Shown one piece after another: positions 22,412 through 33,967 of a DNA stretch of 64,000 bases. The stretch's first letter is position 1; each line of letters starts with the position of its first letter. Source of the DNA: Diatrype stigma (lineage: Eukaryota; Ascomycota; Sordariomycetes; Xylariales; Diatrypaceae); NCBI GenBank assembly GCA_022225965.2, contig JAKJXP020000017.1, positions 186,001 through 250,000 of the forward strand, written 5' to 3'. The position numbers and the translations under genes are program-made. The notes under the pieces were generated by a model. It saw only the letters and a program-made list of their open reading frames with translations, did no database searches and was not told the origin of the DNA.

Positions 22412-25400
22412 TCAACCCATGGTAGTGCTACCCTCACCAGCATTGGCATTCTTTCCCAGTTTGACGAGCACGCCGCTGCTGCTTGTTCTTTCCTTGTAGA
22501 AGTTGACGAGCTTCTTGACCTGTCCCGGTCGCCGCGGCTTCGGCTGTCGAATCTGTTCGATTTCGGCGTGGCGCACCACAAAACCGGATTCCGTCTTTTT
22601 GCCCCAACTGCGGTCTTTCCTTTTCTTTTTCTTTCCCTTTTTATCGTGTTGCCCTTCTGTCGTGCTTGCTGCTTCAGCAGTTGCTCTACTGGTCGGCGTG
22701 TCAGTACGCCGCTCATAATGGCCAGATATATGTTCTTCAGGAATAGCGTCGGTTGCTGGCTGTTTGCCCTTATTCTTATTCCTGTGGTGTATAGATGGAA
22801 GTGGAAGCGGGAGAGAAAGAGTGTTCAAAGGAGATTCAAAAGTGCTAGACCGCGCTCGCTCATCGTGTTGCTGTTCGCGCTGAAACTGTTTTGCGTCAGC
22901 CTTCAGCTCTCGCCGTCTCTTTTTCTCATCGTAACGGCTTCGTCGTCGCATCTCTCTTGAGCTTGTTTGCTGGGAGCGCACCTTTGACAGGGCACTCGAG
23001 TCGCCATGGTTTATAGCTGGCCGGGGTGACGTGTAGCGTAGGTGTGAAGTAGGACTGTGGTAGCTGCGGTTGTTAAGGGATACCTCGGCCTCTGGCTCGG
23101 CTCGAGAGTCATCAGCATGCTTATGTCGGCTTTCGACGTTCCCATCAAGCCCCATACCAGTTGCGAAGTCAATTGATGTCTTGTCTCCCGTGTTCGAGAC
23201 ATCCTCTAGAGAGGGAAAACTCAGACGTGGGAATGCCCGTTGCTGAGGGAGAGATGGTGGAGGTGACCGACGAAGGCGGCGGTTATGATTCAAATATGGC
23301 ACACTATGGTCCGCGGTGGCGACGAGTGTCTCGCCGATACCAGCATCGACACTAGAGCTGCGACGTGACGAGAACGCTGTCGAGGAGCGCCTATCATATG
23401 TACGGGAGAGTCGATGCCCGAAGAATCCCGAATGACGAGCACGAAAGATGACGCCCGACATACTTGAAGGACTGCGACCGGTGTCGGCATTACCAGCATG
23501 TAAACTACTGTCATCGCTATCGTAGGAATCGTCAGTATCGTGAGCTAGGGAGTGAGAGAAATTCTGGGAGATCCGTCGCCACATTCGGGCTCCTCGTTCT
23601 CGCATCGGACGCCAGCCACCAGAAGCTCCCCCTTTATTCGCAATGTTGTCGTCTTGTTGGAATGCGACACGGAGATTGGCATTACTGGAAAGGCTCTTTT
23701 TCGCAGAAGCAACCTGTTCTAGGCTTTCAAAATGTCGGATGCGGCCTTTGACAGGAGACTCTGGTTCGATCGGCATTTCTGGACTCTCTGAACTTTCAAG
23801 TGCTCCTAGTTCCTGTAGGCTAAAGTTGTTTGCCCCCAAATGAGCTGATATAGCTCGGGAATCAACGAGACGCTCCGAAAAGTTACAGAGAAAGTCGTTC
23901 ATGGATATTTCAGTTGTCAGGGACGGTGCACAAGTCTTTGTGGAATGCGAAGCTGGCAATCCGGACTGCCCATCCGACTCTGATATATTAGATGACTTCA
24001 CATCTGTTTCACTGCGATGGCGTTGTTGACTGAAAGGTATCGACGGTCCCGGAGAGGATCCCCTATTAAAGGGCCGATCGAAAAGCTTGCGGAGATCAGC
24101 AACCTTTCCGATGCGTCGCGGTGGCACATCAGACTTGAACGTCGGCTCGGGCACGGGCGAAACTTGGACTGGAATCATTGGCTTCTGCAGCTTGGTCGGC
24201 TTTCTCACCATTGGGCCTTGGTTGGATCGATTCATGCGTGCGAAAAATGAATCCCCCGACTTGGATTTCGGGAGTGTCTTTTGATGGAGTGCTTCAGTAG
24301 ACTTGGCAAGAGGTTGCGGAGCATCGACCTTCTTGATAGCGCTCTCTACTGATCTGACGTCCACGGGGCCTGCCCCTGAGAGGGATGTACGGGCGGTGAT
24401 CGTTTCTACTCTCTCGTTCTCTTTCCGGAACAACTGGTCGCCCGTCAAGGAGACGCTCGCATCATCCCAATGTGTATTGGATGCCAGGAGAGTGGGCGAG
24501 AACTGCTTTGACTGTTCCGAGTTCTTGTCTTTCGGCTCTTTCCTATGTGTTCGACCCTTGGCGCTCGGTGGTGTAGCGAATATGGAACTTGCCTGCTGGT
24601 TTAGGCTGTGGCGTCGAAACGACTTTGAACGTCTCAGAGAGGATGATGACCATCCTAATTCTCTACTCTCTTGGTTCGAACATTGAACAGATTTCGCCGT
24701 CTTCATGCTGGTTTTCTTCGGAGTCTGTGGCAGAAATGAGGATGACTCTTGGCCGATATTCTGCTCGAAAGATTTGCGAAGCTCGGCAACACTAGGCCTC
24801 TGACGTTGTATAGACTGCCGTGAAAGTTCTAAGGAGGGGCCTCTAGGAGTAGTGAAATCACCCGAAAACCTCCCCCAATGATCACTGGTCCTTTTCTCAT
24901 GCTCATCCTCAGATGAATCATTGTGGACAGGCATGGGAGCCTTGGTTGGTGTCATAGGATTATGCTGGACCGACTTGGGTTCGCACGAACATTGCGGAGC
25001 GACTTCTATATTAGCATCGTCAGGTCTCCCTGTCTTGAAGGTCGCAGGGTCCAAGATGGGTATGGCTGAGTCCGAAACTGATAAGTACCAGAGCTGTTAG
25101 AGATGTTGATACTGATGTAACAAGGTCGAAGAAGCCACGCGGAAACTCACTGCCTGTCTTCTCAAATAACCTCTTTCGATTAGAAACGAGACTAGGATTC
25201 TATCCAGGTCGTTTGCTTCTTGGGGAGGTAGCGGCGTCAGATGCATACTCTGCCCCTGTGTATTGATTGCCTAGACCCTGACCAGAGATGGGAGAGGCAT
25301 GTTCGTGTTCGGCAGGTCCATCACCGCCACAGGCGACATCAGTAGGCTCAGGGGCTAAATCTTGACTGCTCCCAGCCTTCAGCCTGGTACTGACTGGTAG

Positions 25401-25466
25401 TGTTGATCGCCTCGATGCAGCACTTAACTTTGAGGGTTGCGGAGAACCCTCCGATGACGTCCCCAT
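22412..25466 (-). CDS. Large disordered hypothetical protein with an in-frame stop in exon 1
   Basis: Not a family I recognise. Exon 2 (25077-22412) is open for 888 codons; exon 1 (25466-25151, ATG at 25466) joins it through a good phase-1 intron (25078-25150, GTGAGT..TATCAG), reading KRLFEKTG-I-SDSAIPILDPATF. A TAG at 25200-25202 interrupts exon 1 in the same frame, about 16 codons before the splice site. The protein is polar, with Ser/Arg-rich segments (SLRRSKSFRRHSLNQQ; SSRRSSSVDAG), many Pro-directed Ser/Thr sites and basic patches (RRRSRYDEKKRRRELK). The C-terminus is more ordered: SGFVVRHAEIEQIRQPKPRR then PGQVKKLVNFYKERT. This suggests a regulated scaffold or cytoskeleton/cell-cortex protein, but that is only an impression. 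If exon 1 is not used, the first downstream ATGs (MTPTKAP region) give a slightly shorter product. Confidence 0.7.
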
Positions 25467-27219
25467 GACGCTTTCGTTGTGGTCTCACGATGAGAAGATA
25501 GAGGCCTTTTAAGGGTAGCTTGAATGCGAGAATTTGTAGACCAAACAACTCTTCTCACCCCCTTTTCTGCGCAACGGATGCGGAACTGAGGATGGATGAG
25601 ATTGGTATTGCCCCTTGCACCACGATATTTGTACTTGGACAGAAGATCACTCAATGCTGAAAGAAGCAACCCAGTGTCTCGATGGTCAACAATAAGACTT
25701 TCTTCATGCGATTGGAGGATGATGTGCTCTTGGGGTATCGAAGTCTTCAGTATCTTCAATATCAATATCATCCCCCAAGCCGGATCAAACCCAGCGTTGC
25801 GCGTGAAAAGTCGAAGTGGCGCAGATCGGAGACTAGGTAGGAGAGGTAAGGCTTGAGGATGTATGGATGGGTGGAAGGAGTCCGAGGAGACCCTGGGACA
25901 TGGACGCGATTTCTCCCAAAGACAATGGGCAATGGGGAATGGGGAATGGGGAATGGGCAATGAATGGCATGGATAAGAGAATAAGAGAATAACTACCCGA
26001 CGTCCAGACATTACGAAGTTCAACGAAACAGCACAATCACTCCATGAACTTATAGTTTGATGGTGAAACAAGCGATACCCGTCCCTACCCACATGCATGC
26101 GTGCGTTCATGTTTCCAGGTTCTAGAGGTTGTATGTACGGGATGTCGACGACTACATACAACTTGGAACTTCCAACCTGAAGGTTGGAACCTTGGAGTAT
26201 TTCATTGGGGTACCTCAGTTGGATGTCGTACAGTTGTTCGTTGTATTTGCAAAGCAGACAGGCAGGCAGGCAGGCACATACATCCCGTTGAGCCTTCCTG
26301 GCGGAAGATGTTGGGATGCTGAAGGTACATGCGACCTGATGCCTGCTGTTCCTGAACGTGATGTGGCAGGAGCGTACGGAGTACAGGGACCTATTTGTTT
26401 CTCTTCCTCTAAGGAGCCTTCCATCTCATCCGTCTGCATATACTACGTCGGGTGGAAGTAAGAGGTTGTCCAGGTGGTAGGTATGCATTCCACCCTCAGT
26501 CGCTACTGCCGCAGTAGGCTGCTGATCCAGCAGTCCAGGTACCTACTCGGTCGGGCACCCCTATTCAAGATGTTACAGGTACTAGGTACCTCGGGGGAGG
26601 TAGATAATCCTAGAACCTGGAAGCACGTATGGACTCTGTCGAACTGCATGCAATGGAATGATATAGCATGGGAAGCGGCGCCTTATCGAAGAACGACGGG
26701 ACTGCTCATCTCATCACCTGCACCTGCACCTCTCAGCTAATAGTCAGTCATTTTGCGCGATCATCCTGTCGGTGTGGCTGAGTCATCTCGCTGTCGGTAC
26801 CTAGGTAGCCTGTACCAAAATGCACCGTCTTCATCACTGCCCAGGTGGCTATTGTAGGAACCTGGGTAGGTACGAATACCTACATAGTAGGTATCTTCCA
26901 AGGTTCTGAAAATGGCTGCATAATGGTGGAAGCATGTATGCTGGACTGGTAGGTATGTAGGCACTTAAGCAGGCAAGAGGCGAGTAATCCCGAAGTGGGT
27001 AAGGGCTGGAGGGATCCATCATTAATAACATCCTTAAGGGGCATGGCTTCGTGGATTACTTATGGCGTAGGGCGCGTGGACTTTACCTAGGTAGTTACTA
27101 ATGATTAGACTGACCCTCCATCTTCCAGATTCCAACTTCTATCGCCATCATACCACCGACCTATTAATCATCTTCGAATCCGCATTTAAGGCTACGTAGT
27201 TCAGGTTTGACGTGAACAC
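25467..27219. other. Divergent intergenic region
   Basis: No gene supported. Shared upstream region of the minus-strand 25.5-kb gene and the bZIP gene. It contains GGGGAAT heptamers (25927-25960), GGCA repeats (26258-26275), and ACCTAGGT palindromes at 26799-26806 and 27085-27092. Confidence 0.5.
25927..25960. repeat. GGGGAAT heptamer repeat
   Basis: Four to five GGGGAAT/GGGCAAT units upstream of the minus-strand gene; non-coding in either direction. Confidence 0.85.
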
Positions 27220-27270
27220 ATGAGAACTTCATTCGTTGAAGCTAGTAAAGATGGGATCACAAGCCGTTGA
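27220..27270 (+). promoter_or_regulatory. Upstream ORF overlapping the bZIP start
   Basis: An ATG at 27220 opens a 16-codon frame ending TGA at 27268-27270, out of frame with and running over the bZIP ATG at 27251. If it lies in the transcript leader, it would depress initiation at the main start. Whether transcription begins upstream of it is unknown. Confidence 0.45.
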
Positions 27271-28650
27271 CAAAACCCGGAATCGCAGGCCTCGGAATGG
27301 CGGTAGTGGTAGCGGTAGCAGCAGCGCCGGCCGCAGCGGCAGCGGCAAGGGTGAGGGTGAGGGCGATGCCGACCCGTCCTCAGCCAAGGTCCGCCGGGAG
27401 CGGAACCGGCAGGCCCAGCACGTCTTTCGCATTCGGAAGCAGGCCGAGCAGCAGGAGAAGGACCGGCACATCCAAAAGCTAGAAAATGAGATCGAGCAGA
27501 TGGGATGCATCTTCTTCAGCCTGGCCGATGCTATCACCCGGTCGGAGCATGCCCAACGCGATGCAAACCTCATGCAGACGCTCCGAAACTCGATGCGGCG
27601 CGTCGTGCGCATGGCTGACGATGATGCCGGTGCCGGAGCCAAGGACGGTACCACCGGCTCGGATGCCTCCGACCCGTCCCAGACCTTGGGGTCCACCGAG
27701 AGCTGCTCTACTGGGGTGCCCTCGGTTGTGGATGTGAACACGGACAGGGACAATGGCAATGCGCCAGCACCAGAAGGCTTTATGTTCGAGTATCACGTGG
27801 AAGATACAATCGCTATGCTCAGGTCGCAGAACTACATCAGCCCCTCGCCCAGTGTGGTAGAGCCCGATATGTTCGCGGGTACACTGAGCAATCGGATCAT
27901 CCAAGCGTCGCTTCGGTATGGATACACAGTTTTGTCTACGGGCCTTGACAAGCCGAGCAAAGACCTCGAACGACTATTTCGGTACACTTTGCAACGCTCC
28001 ACACGAGAGGATACGCTTCTGAATATGCAATGGGCACTTGGTCCTGGAACTTGGTAGGCTGACCCTCCAGTTTGCCTCGCTCTTTGGTTTTCTCACACTA
28101 GGGGATATATACGAACACTGACCCCCATTACCATAGGTTCATACCGGTCCTAGCCAGTCACAATTTCAATGGTCCAGTGGCAAGAAAGGTCATCATGAAC
28201 CTTTCGGGGCAGAGGTATGGCCCTGATGCCGAGGACTGGGTCGACTCTCCAGAAAAGAGGGAACGGCTATGCATGAACGCCGCCGAGGTAGAGAGATATA
28301 TCATGTCTCACAGCACCGGCTTCATCAACGAGGACGTAGTAGAGCTAGTACTAGACGACGACGACGACGGCAACAGCAACAGTCCCATCCCACCTAGGAA
28401 ATCTAGTAAACACCGGTCCGACGACTACATCGATTTCAACGTCTTCTTCCCGACGGAAAAGAGCCAAACAAGCCCAACAGTCTCCAGGAGATCCTCGCGG
28501 TCAAGCAGGGAGCCGCGTACCATGCGCATATCCCAATCCCGTTTCGTCCAAAACATTGCTTTAATCTCGCTCTGCACGTCCGACGGACCCGGATACCCCA
28601 CCAACTATCTTAAGAAGGTCATCGCTTCGGCCGCTATTAAGCCTCGTTGA
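27251..28650 (+). CDS. bZIP transcription factor with DUF3425-like C-terminus
   Basis: Exons 27251-28053 and 28137-28650 (438 aa); the intron (GTAGGC..CCATAG) is phase 2 and restores a tryptophan codon, giving TWFIPVLASHNFNG. A Gly/Ser-rich leader (residues 17-42) precedes the basic region KVRRERNRQAQHVFRIRKQ (about 46-64). This carries the N-x-x-A-Q-x-x-F-R pattern of fungal Yap/AP-1-like bZIPs, followed by a short zipper (EKDRHIQKLENEIEQM). The C-terminal half, from ASLRYGYTVLS through ALGPGTW to the last exon, resembles the DUF3425 region that follows the bZIP in many Pezizomycotina factors. The last exon also has an acidic run (VLDDDDDGNSN) and a Ser/Arg-rich patch. Expected to bind DNA in the nucleus as a dimer; targets cannot be read from sequence. 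An overlapping upstream ATG may affect its translation. Confidence 0.9.
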
Positions 28651-29102
28651 AACCCGAATATGAATGAACCCGATGTATACGTGCTATGACGCGGAACGCC
28701 AAGCATGGATGCATCCAATACATTGTATATCTTACCTGACATTAAAAATGAGCAAGCGGTACCTGGTAGCGTCAGCAAGCAGCGGTTGACAAATTCACTT
28801 TGGCTGAAAGGATCAGGTTCTTAACATGGCGTGCGTCGGGGCTTTTGCTATGTATCATAAAACTCAAGAGGTGCCGGTTTTTCATATAAACAATCCCAAA
28901 TCAAGCCTTGTTATTCTTCCGGAGGTTAAACCCCCGTAGTGCTCAGATGGGCCGATAGCCTATAGAGTAGACGCCAGCTCATTGGCTGGAAAGGGGGGGA
29001 AACGGCATCTTCTTATGGACGAACTTGCTTGGGTAGGTACTTGGTTATCTACTTGCCAACATGAGCTTCGTCATGGAGAGGCCAGTTCGACTCCTATACA
29101 AA

Positions 29103-29183
<81 letters not shown>

Positions 29184-30578
29184 TGCGCGCGTGCGTTGCG
29201 TGCGCAGGTGAGGGAAGGAAGCAAGATGGATGCCCTCCTTGGATTAAGACGAATGAGCGCGCTTCTGGATGGATGGAGAAAGGACCTATTGCATATACCT
29301 ACATGGAATTTACACGTGCAAGGAGCGGATTTCACTGCTGGAGAAGCGCACCTAGATACCTACATATGCTTGGGAGGTACATATATTACAGCATTGGGCG
29401 TTACACGGCGAGGATAAAGATGCTGCTGGTGGACCACGGTCAACTCCAACGGGTGTTCGGCATAGCTTGGGCAAACTTGGTTTGACATGTGGCCGGAAAG
29501 GATATAAGTCATAATAAGAGCTCGATCTTTCACCGGAGCCGAATGGCCAAGGGGTATGATAAGAGTCTCACCAATCGTGCATGTGTCTATCAACTTGCCT
29601 CGCAACAACGAATTTGCATATGGGGCTCCCAGGTCGCCAGGCTCGGTCATATCAGAGGCGTAAGGCAGTAGACAGAACTACTGCCTGAACTTTTTGATCC
29701 CATGGGGCAAAGTCTTTTCTTGGCTATATCACCCTCCCCCTTCAATCTCTCCCCGGCTCGTAGTGTTCAGGTACTCACTAGGCGGATGGCAGATCAACGC
29801 TAAACACAAAGACGAAGCATGTTGGCTGGCCTGCAGAGACCCAAGAATTACCCCTATCGACGATATGCCGAGTTGCTGGTAGCATTACAGCACGAGGAAA
29901 AAGAACATTTATACCATAGTTACTCACATCTGAACGAGCCATTTTACGTGACAAAATGCTTTATGTATGGTCTGGCGACTGTGTACGAACACTAACTACG
30001 GATTATTGTATATTGATATAATTTCGACCCCCTTCCTATCCAAGTCGTATAGAGATGTAGAATAGTAAGACCCCGCACCGCAGTTGACATGCTGCTACAA
30101 GCAAGGTCTCGTGTCCGGTCCCAGTCTAGGAAAGCAAAGCCGATAGACATGACTTAAAGTCCATAGATTGGCACGAGCATAACGGCCGGACAACTAGGTA
30201 TTATAACATACCTATTTGTCCTTATTCGCCTAGTCACTTTCTCGTCTCGGCACGTTCAGAACTACACCAATCGAAATTCTTGTATCCTTGTGTCCAAACT
30301 AGGGTCTAGGTATTTACTATACGTCGTATATGGATTCGTCAAGTACTCATGACGAACATGATTGCAGACACCTTATGCGTACCTAATATATACTTAATAT
30401 ATAACCAGTTCCCAACAAAATTGAATATATCCACAATGGAGGGAAAACGTTGTCTGTCAATATACACGTCCTCCCGGTCCGGTAGGGCTGAACCTAGCTA
30501 GCCTCTTCTCTTCCCGCTGGCTTTTCCCACTTCTCCCTCTCTTTCTCTCTCTCTTTCCCCACCCCCAATGTTTCTTTT
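28651..30578. other. Convergent intergenic region with a long C tract
   Basis: No gene supported. It lies between the 3' ends of the bZIP and MFS genes. Its main feature is the 75-nt cytosine run at 29106-29180. Frames crossing the run encode only poly-Pro or poly-Gly. A CT-rich stretch at 30525-30570 is likely MFS 3' UTR. Confidence 0.6.
29106..29180. repeat. 75-nt cytosine homopolymer
   Basis: Seventy-five consecutive C on the plus strand, bounded by AATAA on the left and GGTTGCG on the right, without interruption. The nearest predicted gene end is over 400 bp away. It could form an i-motif or G-quadruplex, or could be an assembly artefact. Confidence 0.95.
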
Positions 30579-32613
30579 TCAAAGCCTCTGCCTCCCCCTC
30601 GTCTCGATCGGAATGAGCACCATTCCCCCGAAGGCGGCCAGGATCAGCGCAGCCGACATGTAGATGGGCACGGTGGCGCCGTCGCCAGGGACGTTGGCGG
30701 CAAGGACGGGGGCGACGAGGCCGGCGACGCGGTTTAGGAAGCTGGCGGCGCCCGTGCCGACGCCGCGCACGGGCGCGGGGAACACCTCGGGCGTGAAGGC
30801 GTACAGCACGCCGTACATGATGTTCTGACAGAAGCTCTCGACGCAGGTGAAGAGCAGCTGGGCCGCGGGGCTGGCGCCCCCCACCGCCGCAAACAGGAAC
30901 AGGAACGCCGCCGACACCAGCGTCGAGCACGCGAGCGTGCCCCGCCGCCCCAGGAACCGCGACTTGTGGTCCACCGCGTACGCCGCGAGCAGGCTGCCGG
31001 GAACCCCCACTACCGACATGATGGCGTAGTTGCGGTAGGCCTCCGGCGTCGTCGCCCCGCCTCCCTCGGCGGCGGCTGCCTCGGCGGAGCTGCTGCTGCC
31101 GCTGCCGTGTGATAGGTATTGTGGGAGGAAGGCGTTAAATAGGGGATACCCCATGCCGATGGTGGCCCAGCAGAACCAGATCAGCAGTGTGGTGATGCCG
31201 AGCGTGCGGTTCTGGAACAGCGGCCGGATGTGGTCGAGAGACATGGAGGTGAGGTTTTCCTTGATGATGGCGGTGGTAGAGACGGCCCTCAGGGGTCTGG
31301 CCTGGGCCCGGGCCTGGGCCGCCGAGCCTCCTTCGCCGTCCGCCACGGCGTCGAGGATCTCCTCGGTGAGCCAGGTCTTCTTCCCGTTGCGGTAGGCCAT
31401 GCCGTGGACGACGGCAACGGCCTCGGCCTGGCGGCCCTGCGTCAGCAGGAACTTGGGCGACTCGAACAGGTGGAATACGAAGAAGCGGACGAGGAACATG
31501 ACGAGGGTGACGAGGCCGATGGTCTTGACGAAGTGGCGCCACCCCTCGTCGATGGGCCAGTTGGTGATGAAGTACCAGGCGAAGAAGGACGAGACGAGCT
31601 GGCCGACGGGCCACCAGACCGACAGAAGCGTCAGCAGGGAGCTCGAGGCGTCGGGCAGGAACTCGAGGAAGACGGCCCCGTCGACGGGCAGGTTGCCGCC
31701 GACCCCGGTCCCCAGGCACGCGAACAAGAAGCAGACACTGCCCCAGCTGGGCGCGTAGGCGGCCCAGATCCCGAACACGCTGGTGATGAGCAGCGTAAAG
31801 TTGAAGGCGACGCGGCGGCCAATGATGTCGGCGCCCAGGCCCCAGAAGAAGCTGCCGACGCAGAGGCCGGCAAAGAGGGAGCTGGTCGTGTACCGGACAG
31901 TCTTTTCCGAGACGTCGAACTCTTGCGACAGCGACGGGAGCGTCAACGAAACGCCCTAGATTATTTCCCATGCATGTCAGAAAAGGTCTGGACGGGGGGG
32001 AGAGATGGCGGGCGTCTTGTGAGAAGCGCCTTGTCTTGGTGGTAGGCTCACCTGCATCCAAAGACTAGATTCGCCGTTAGTAAAGAAGAAGAGACAGATA
32101 ATAACTAAATCGACGCAAGCGAAACTCACTTATCCGCAAACCATCCAAACCCGCACAGAACAAAGAGTTGCCAGTTGTACCGACCCATCCCGATGTCCTG
32201 TATGGCCTTATTTATGAGTTTGGATTTTACTGCACCGTGATTTCTCAGTATGAGCTTCCGTCAGTTCCGGGTCTGTATTAGTTAGACCGTGCATGCGGCG
32301 AATGCTTACACTCATACTCAGAGTGTCCGGCTCTGCCGCCACCCTTTCGTACCTCCCTCCTCAGACCGTCGATCGTATATTCTGCCGCGCTCATCTGGAG
32401 CATCCCAGTGCTCTCGTTCTCCTGGTCCTTGACAGCATCCGCCTCGAGTCCATCATAGGCCTCGTCGGCATCCTCATCCGGAGCTTCTTCGAACTCGGTT
32501 TTGCCGACCCTCGCGGAGTGGCTGTGCAGGTGTGCCTCGTCGAGAGGTACTAAGACGCCGGCATAGTCATGGACCGACTCCTGGCGGTTGAAGTTCCATG
32601 ACGGCAATCTCAT
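30579..32613 (-). CDS. MFS transporter (sugar/phosphate-porter or SV2-like type)
   Basis: Minus-strand exons 32613-32310, 32229-32130, 32064-32052 (a 13-nt microexon) and 31955-30579 give 597 aa, with all phases consistent. The hydrophilic N-terminus is acidic (EEAPDEDADEAYDGLEAD). Then comes LINKAIQDIGMGRYNWQLFV, the entry to the first membrane helix, and LCGFGWFADNLWMQGVSLTL, which needs the microexon. Inside the core are the loop GADIIGRRVAF (MFS motif A-like), GVGGNLPVDGAVFLEFLP, GRRGTLACST and PEVFPAPVRGVGTG; roughly twelve helices are expected. The family moves small solutes across the plasma or organelle membrane by proton coupling; the substrate is not readable. A Ser/Ala/Gly-rich insertion (SGSSSSAEAAAAEGGG) lies between helices 7 and 8. 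The 5' exon start at 32613 is the earliest good ATG, but the N-terminal acidic part is the least certain. Confidence 0.88.
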
Positions 32614-33967
32614 TATTGGCGATTATGATGACCTTGTTGAGTCCCGGTGCATGGGGCTGGAAATGAAATCCCGACTGCCCTCCTCCTCACCGGGCCTTGG
32701 TCGGGCTGATATGGAAATAGGTCTACTTAATAGCAACAAATCTCAACCCGAGCCCCCAATTCCGAATGCGGCAAAGTAATGTCTCAGATCACCACGTGAT
32801 GGATGGCTCAGGCAAGACAGTCGTTCAGACCGTGTTTCTGCATCCCCGGGCTCTGGCTATGGAGAACACGAATCCTGATCCGAAGATGCTGCGAAATGCA
32901 AGACAAATGAAGGGAGTCCGCCGTCAACCAATGCTCTTTCGATAAAATGAAATATCTTATAAAATGTCAACGCCGTACTAAAGTATAAAGTATATATTTT
33001 CGGACAGACGATAGTTACAAATGTGCTTGTTTTAGTCAGAACGAGGTTAAAACAAAGAGTGTTAATTATGGCAAGTATTCAAAGGGGTGTAAGCGTATTA
33101 CGTACGAAGTATGTATGTAGTTACCTCGTTACGGCTGTCGGTGGTAATTCTCTGCCGGTGATCGTCACCTGCACTGCCATTTGCTTTAGCGCAGCGCACC
33201 TGCCTACCTAATGTGGACGGGTGCCCAGGTGCCCCAGCTGACCCCTGAATATGTGGGGGTGTAGGGCCTAGGCGATTCTCCGCTGCTGGATCTTGAAAAG
33301 GGGTGGATGTTCTCTTCATAGACCATGGAGCCGATCCAATACAGAAAATTGGCAAATATTTCTAGTAGCTAGGTGGTCGGTTATAATCAACATTCTTCCA
33401 CTCGATTATAAAAGATGCCAGATAGCATCCCATTCACCAGCTCCGTATTAAAACGACTGCTTGATTAAAGAACCTAGGCAATGGATTAAAATACCTAACC
33501 ATTTCCACGAAAGGAAACAAAACCATCGCATGTATGTAGGTAGGATTCGATGTCCCAGATTCGAATTTCGATTTCGATGTCGTGCCTCGTCTAGAAACTA
33601 AACAGATAGAGGAACCCCCAAACGCCTGAACTTGATATACCGGCCATAATAGTACATGGACCTAGGGATTGGGGTGCAAAGGAGCTTCGTAGGGAGAGAG
33701 ACAGCGAGGTCCCGTCGATTCCTCGAGGATTGCACCCGCCCGCCACATGGGAGCACACCAGAGCGCCCCAACCCACCGGAACCAATGCCACCATCCCATT
33801 CATGATCTCCTTACTCGCGCCCATCCGCGCCAGGCAAGACTCCAGCCGTAGCTCCCTGGGCCAAGAAACCAACCCTACTAACCAAGCCTACAGCCGCAAT
33901 GCGAGCGAGTGCAGCTCGCGCAAAAGGAGCGCATGTGGTGTTGCTCGCTTGCTTGCCAATACCCTCT
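32614..33967. other. Intergenic, no gene supported
   Basis: Between the MFS promoter and the 3' end of atg7. AT-rich around 32940-33010. No motif-bearing frame seen. Confidence 0.55.

Noticed and set aside
28982..29485. Poly-proline (or poly-glycine) frames across the C tract
   Set aside because: The length comes from the homopolymer alone; flanking residues have no protein character.
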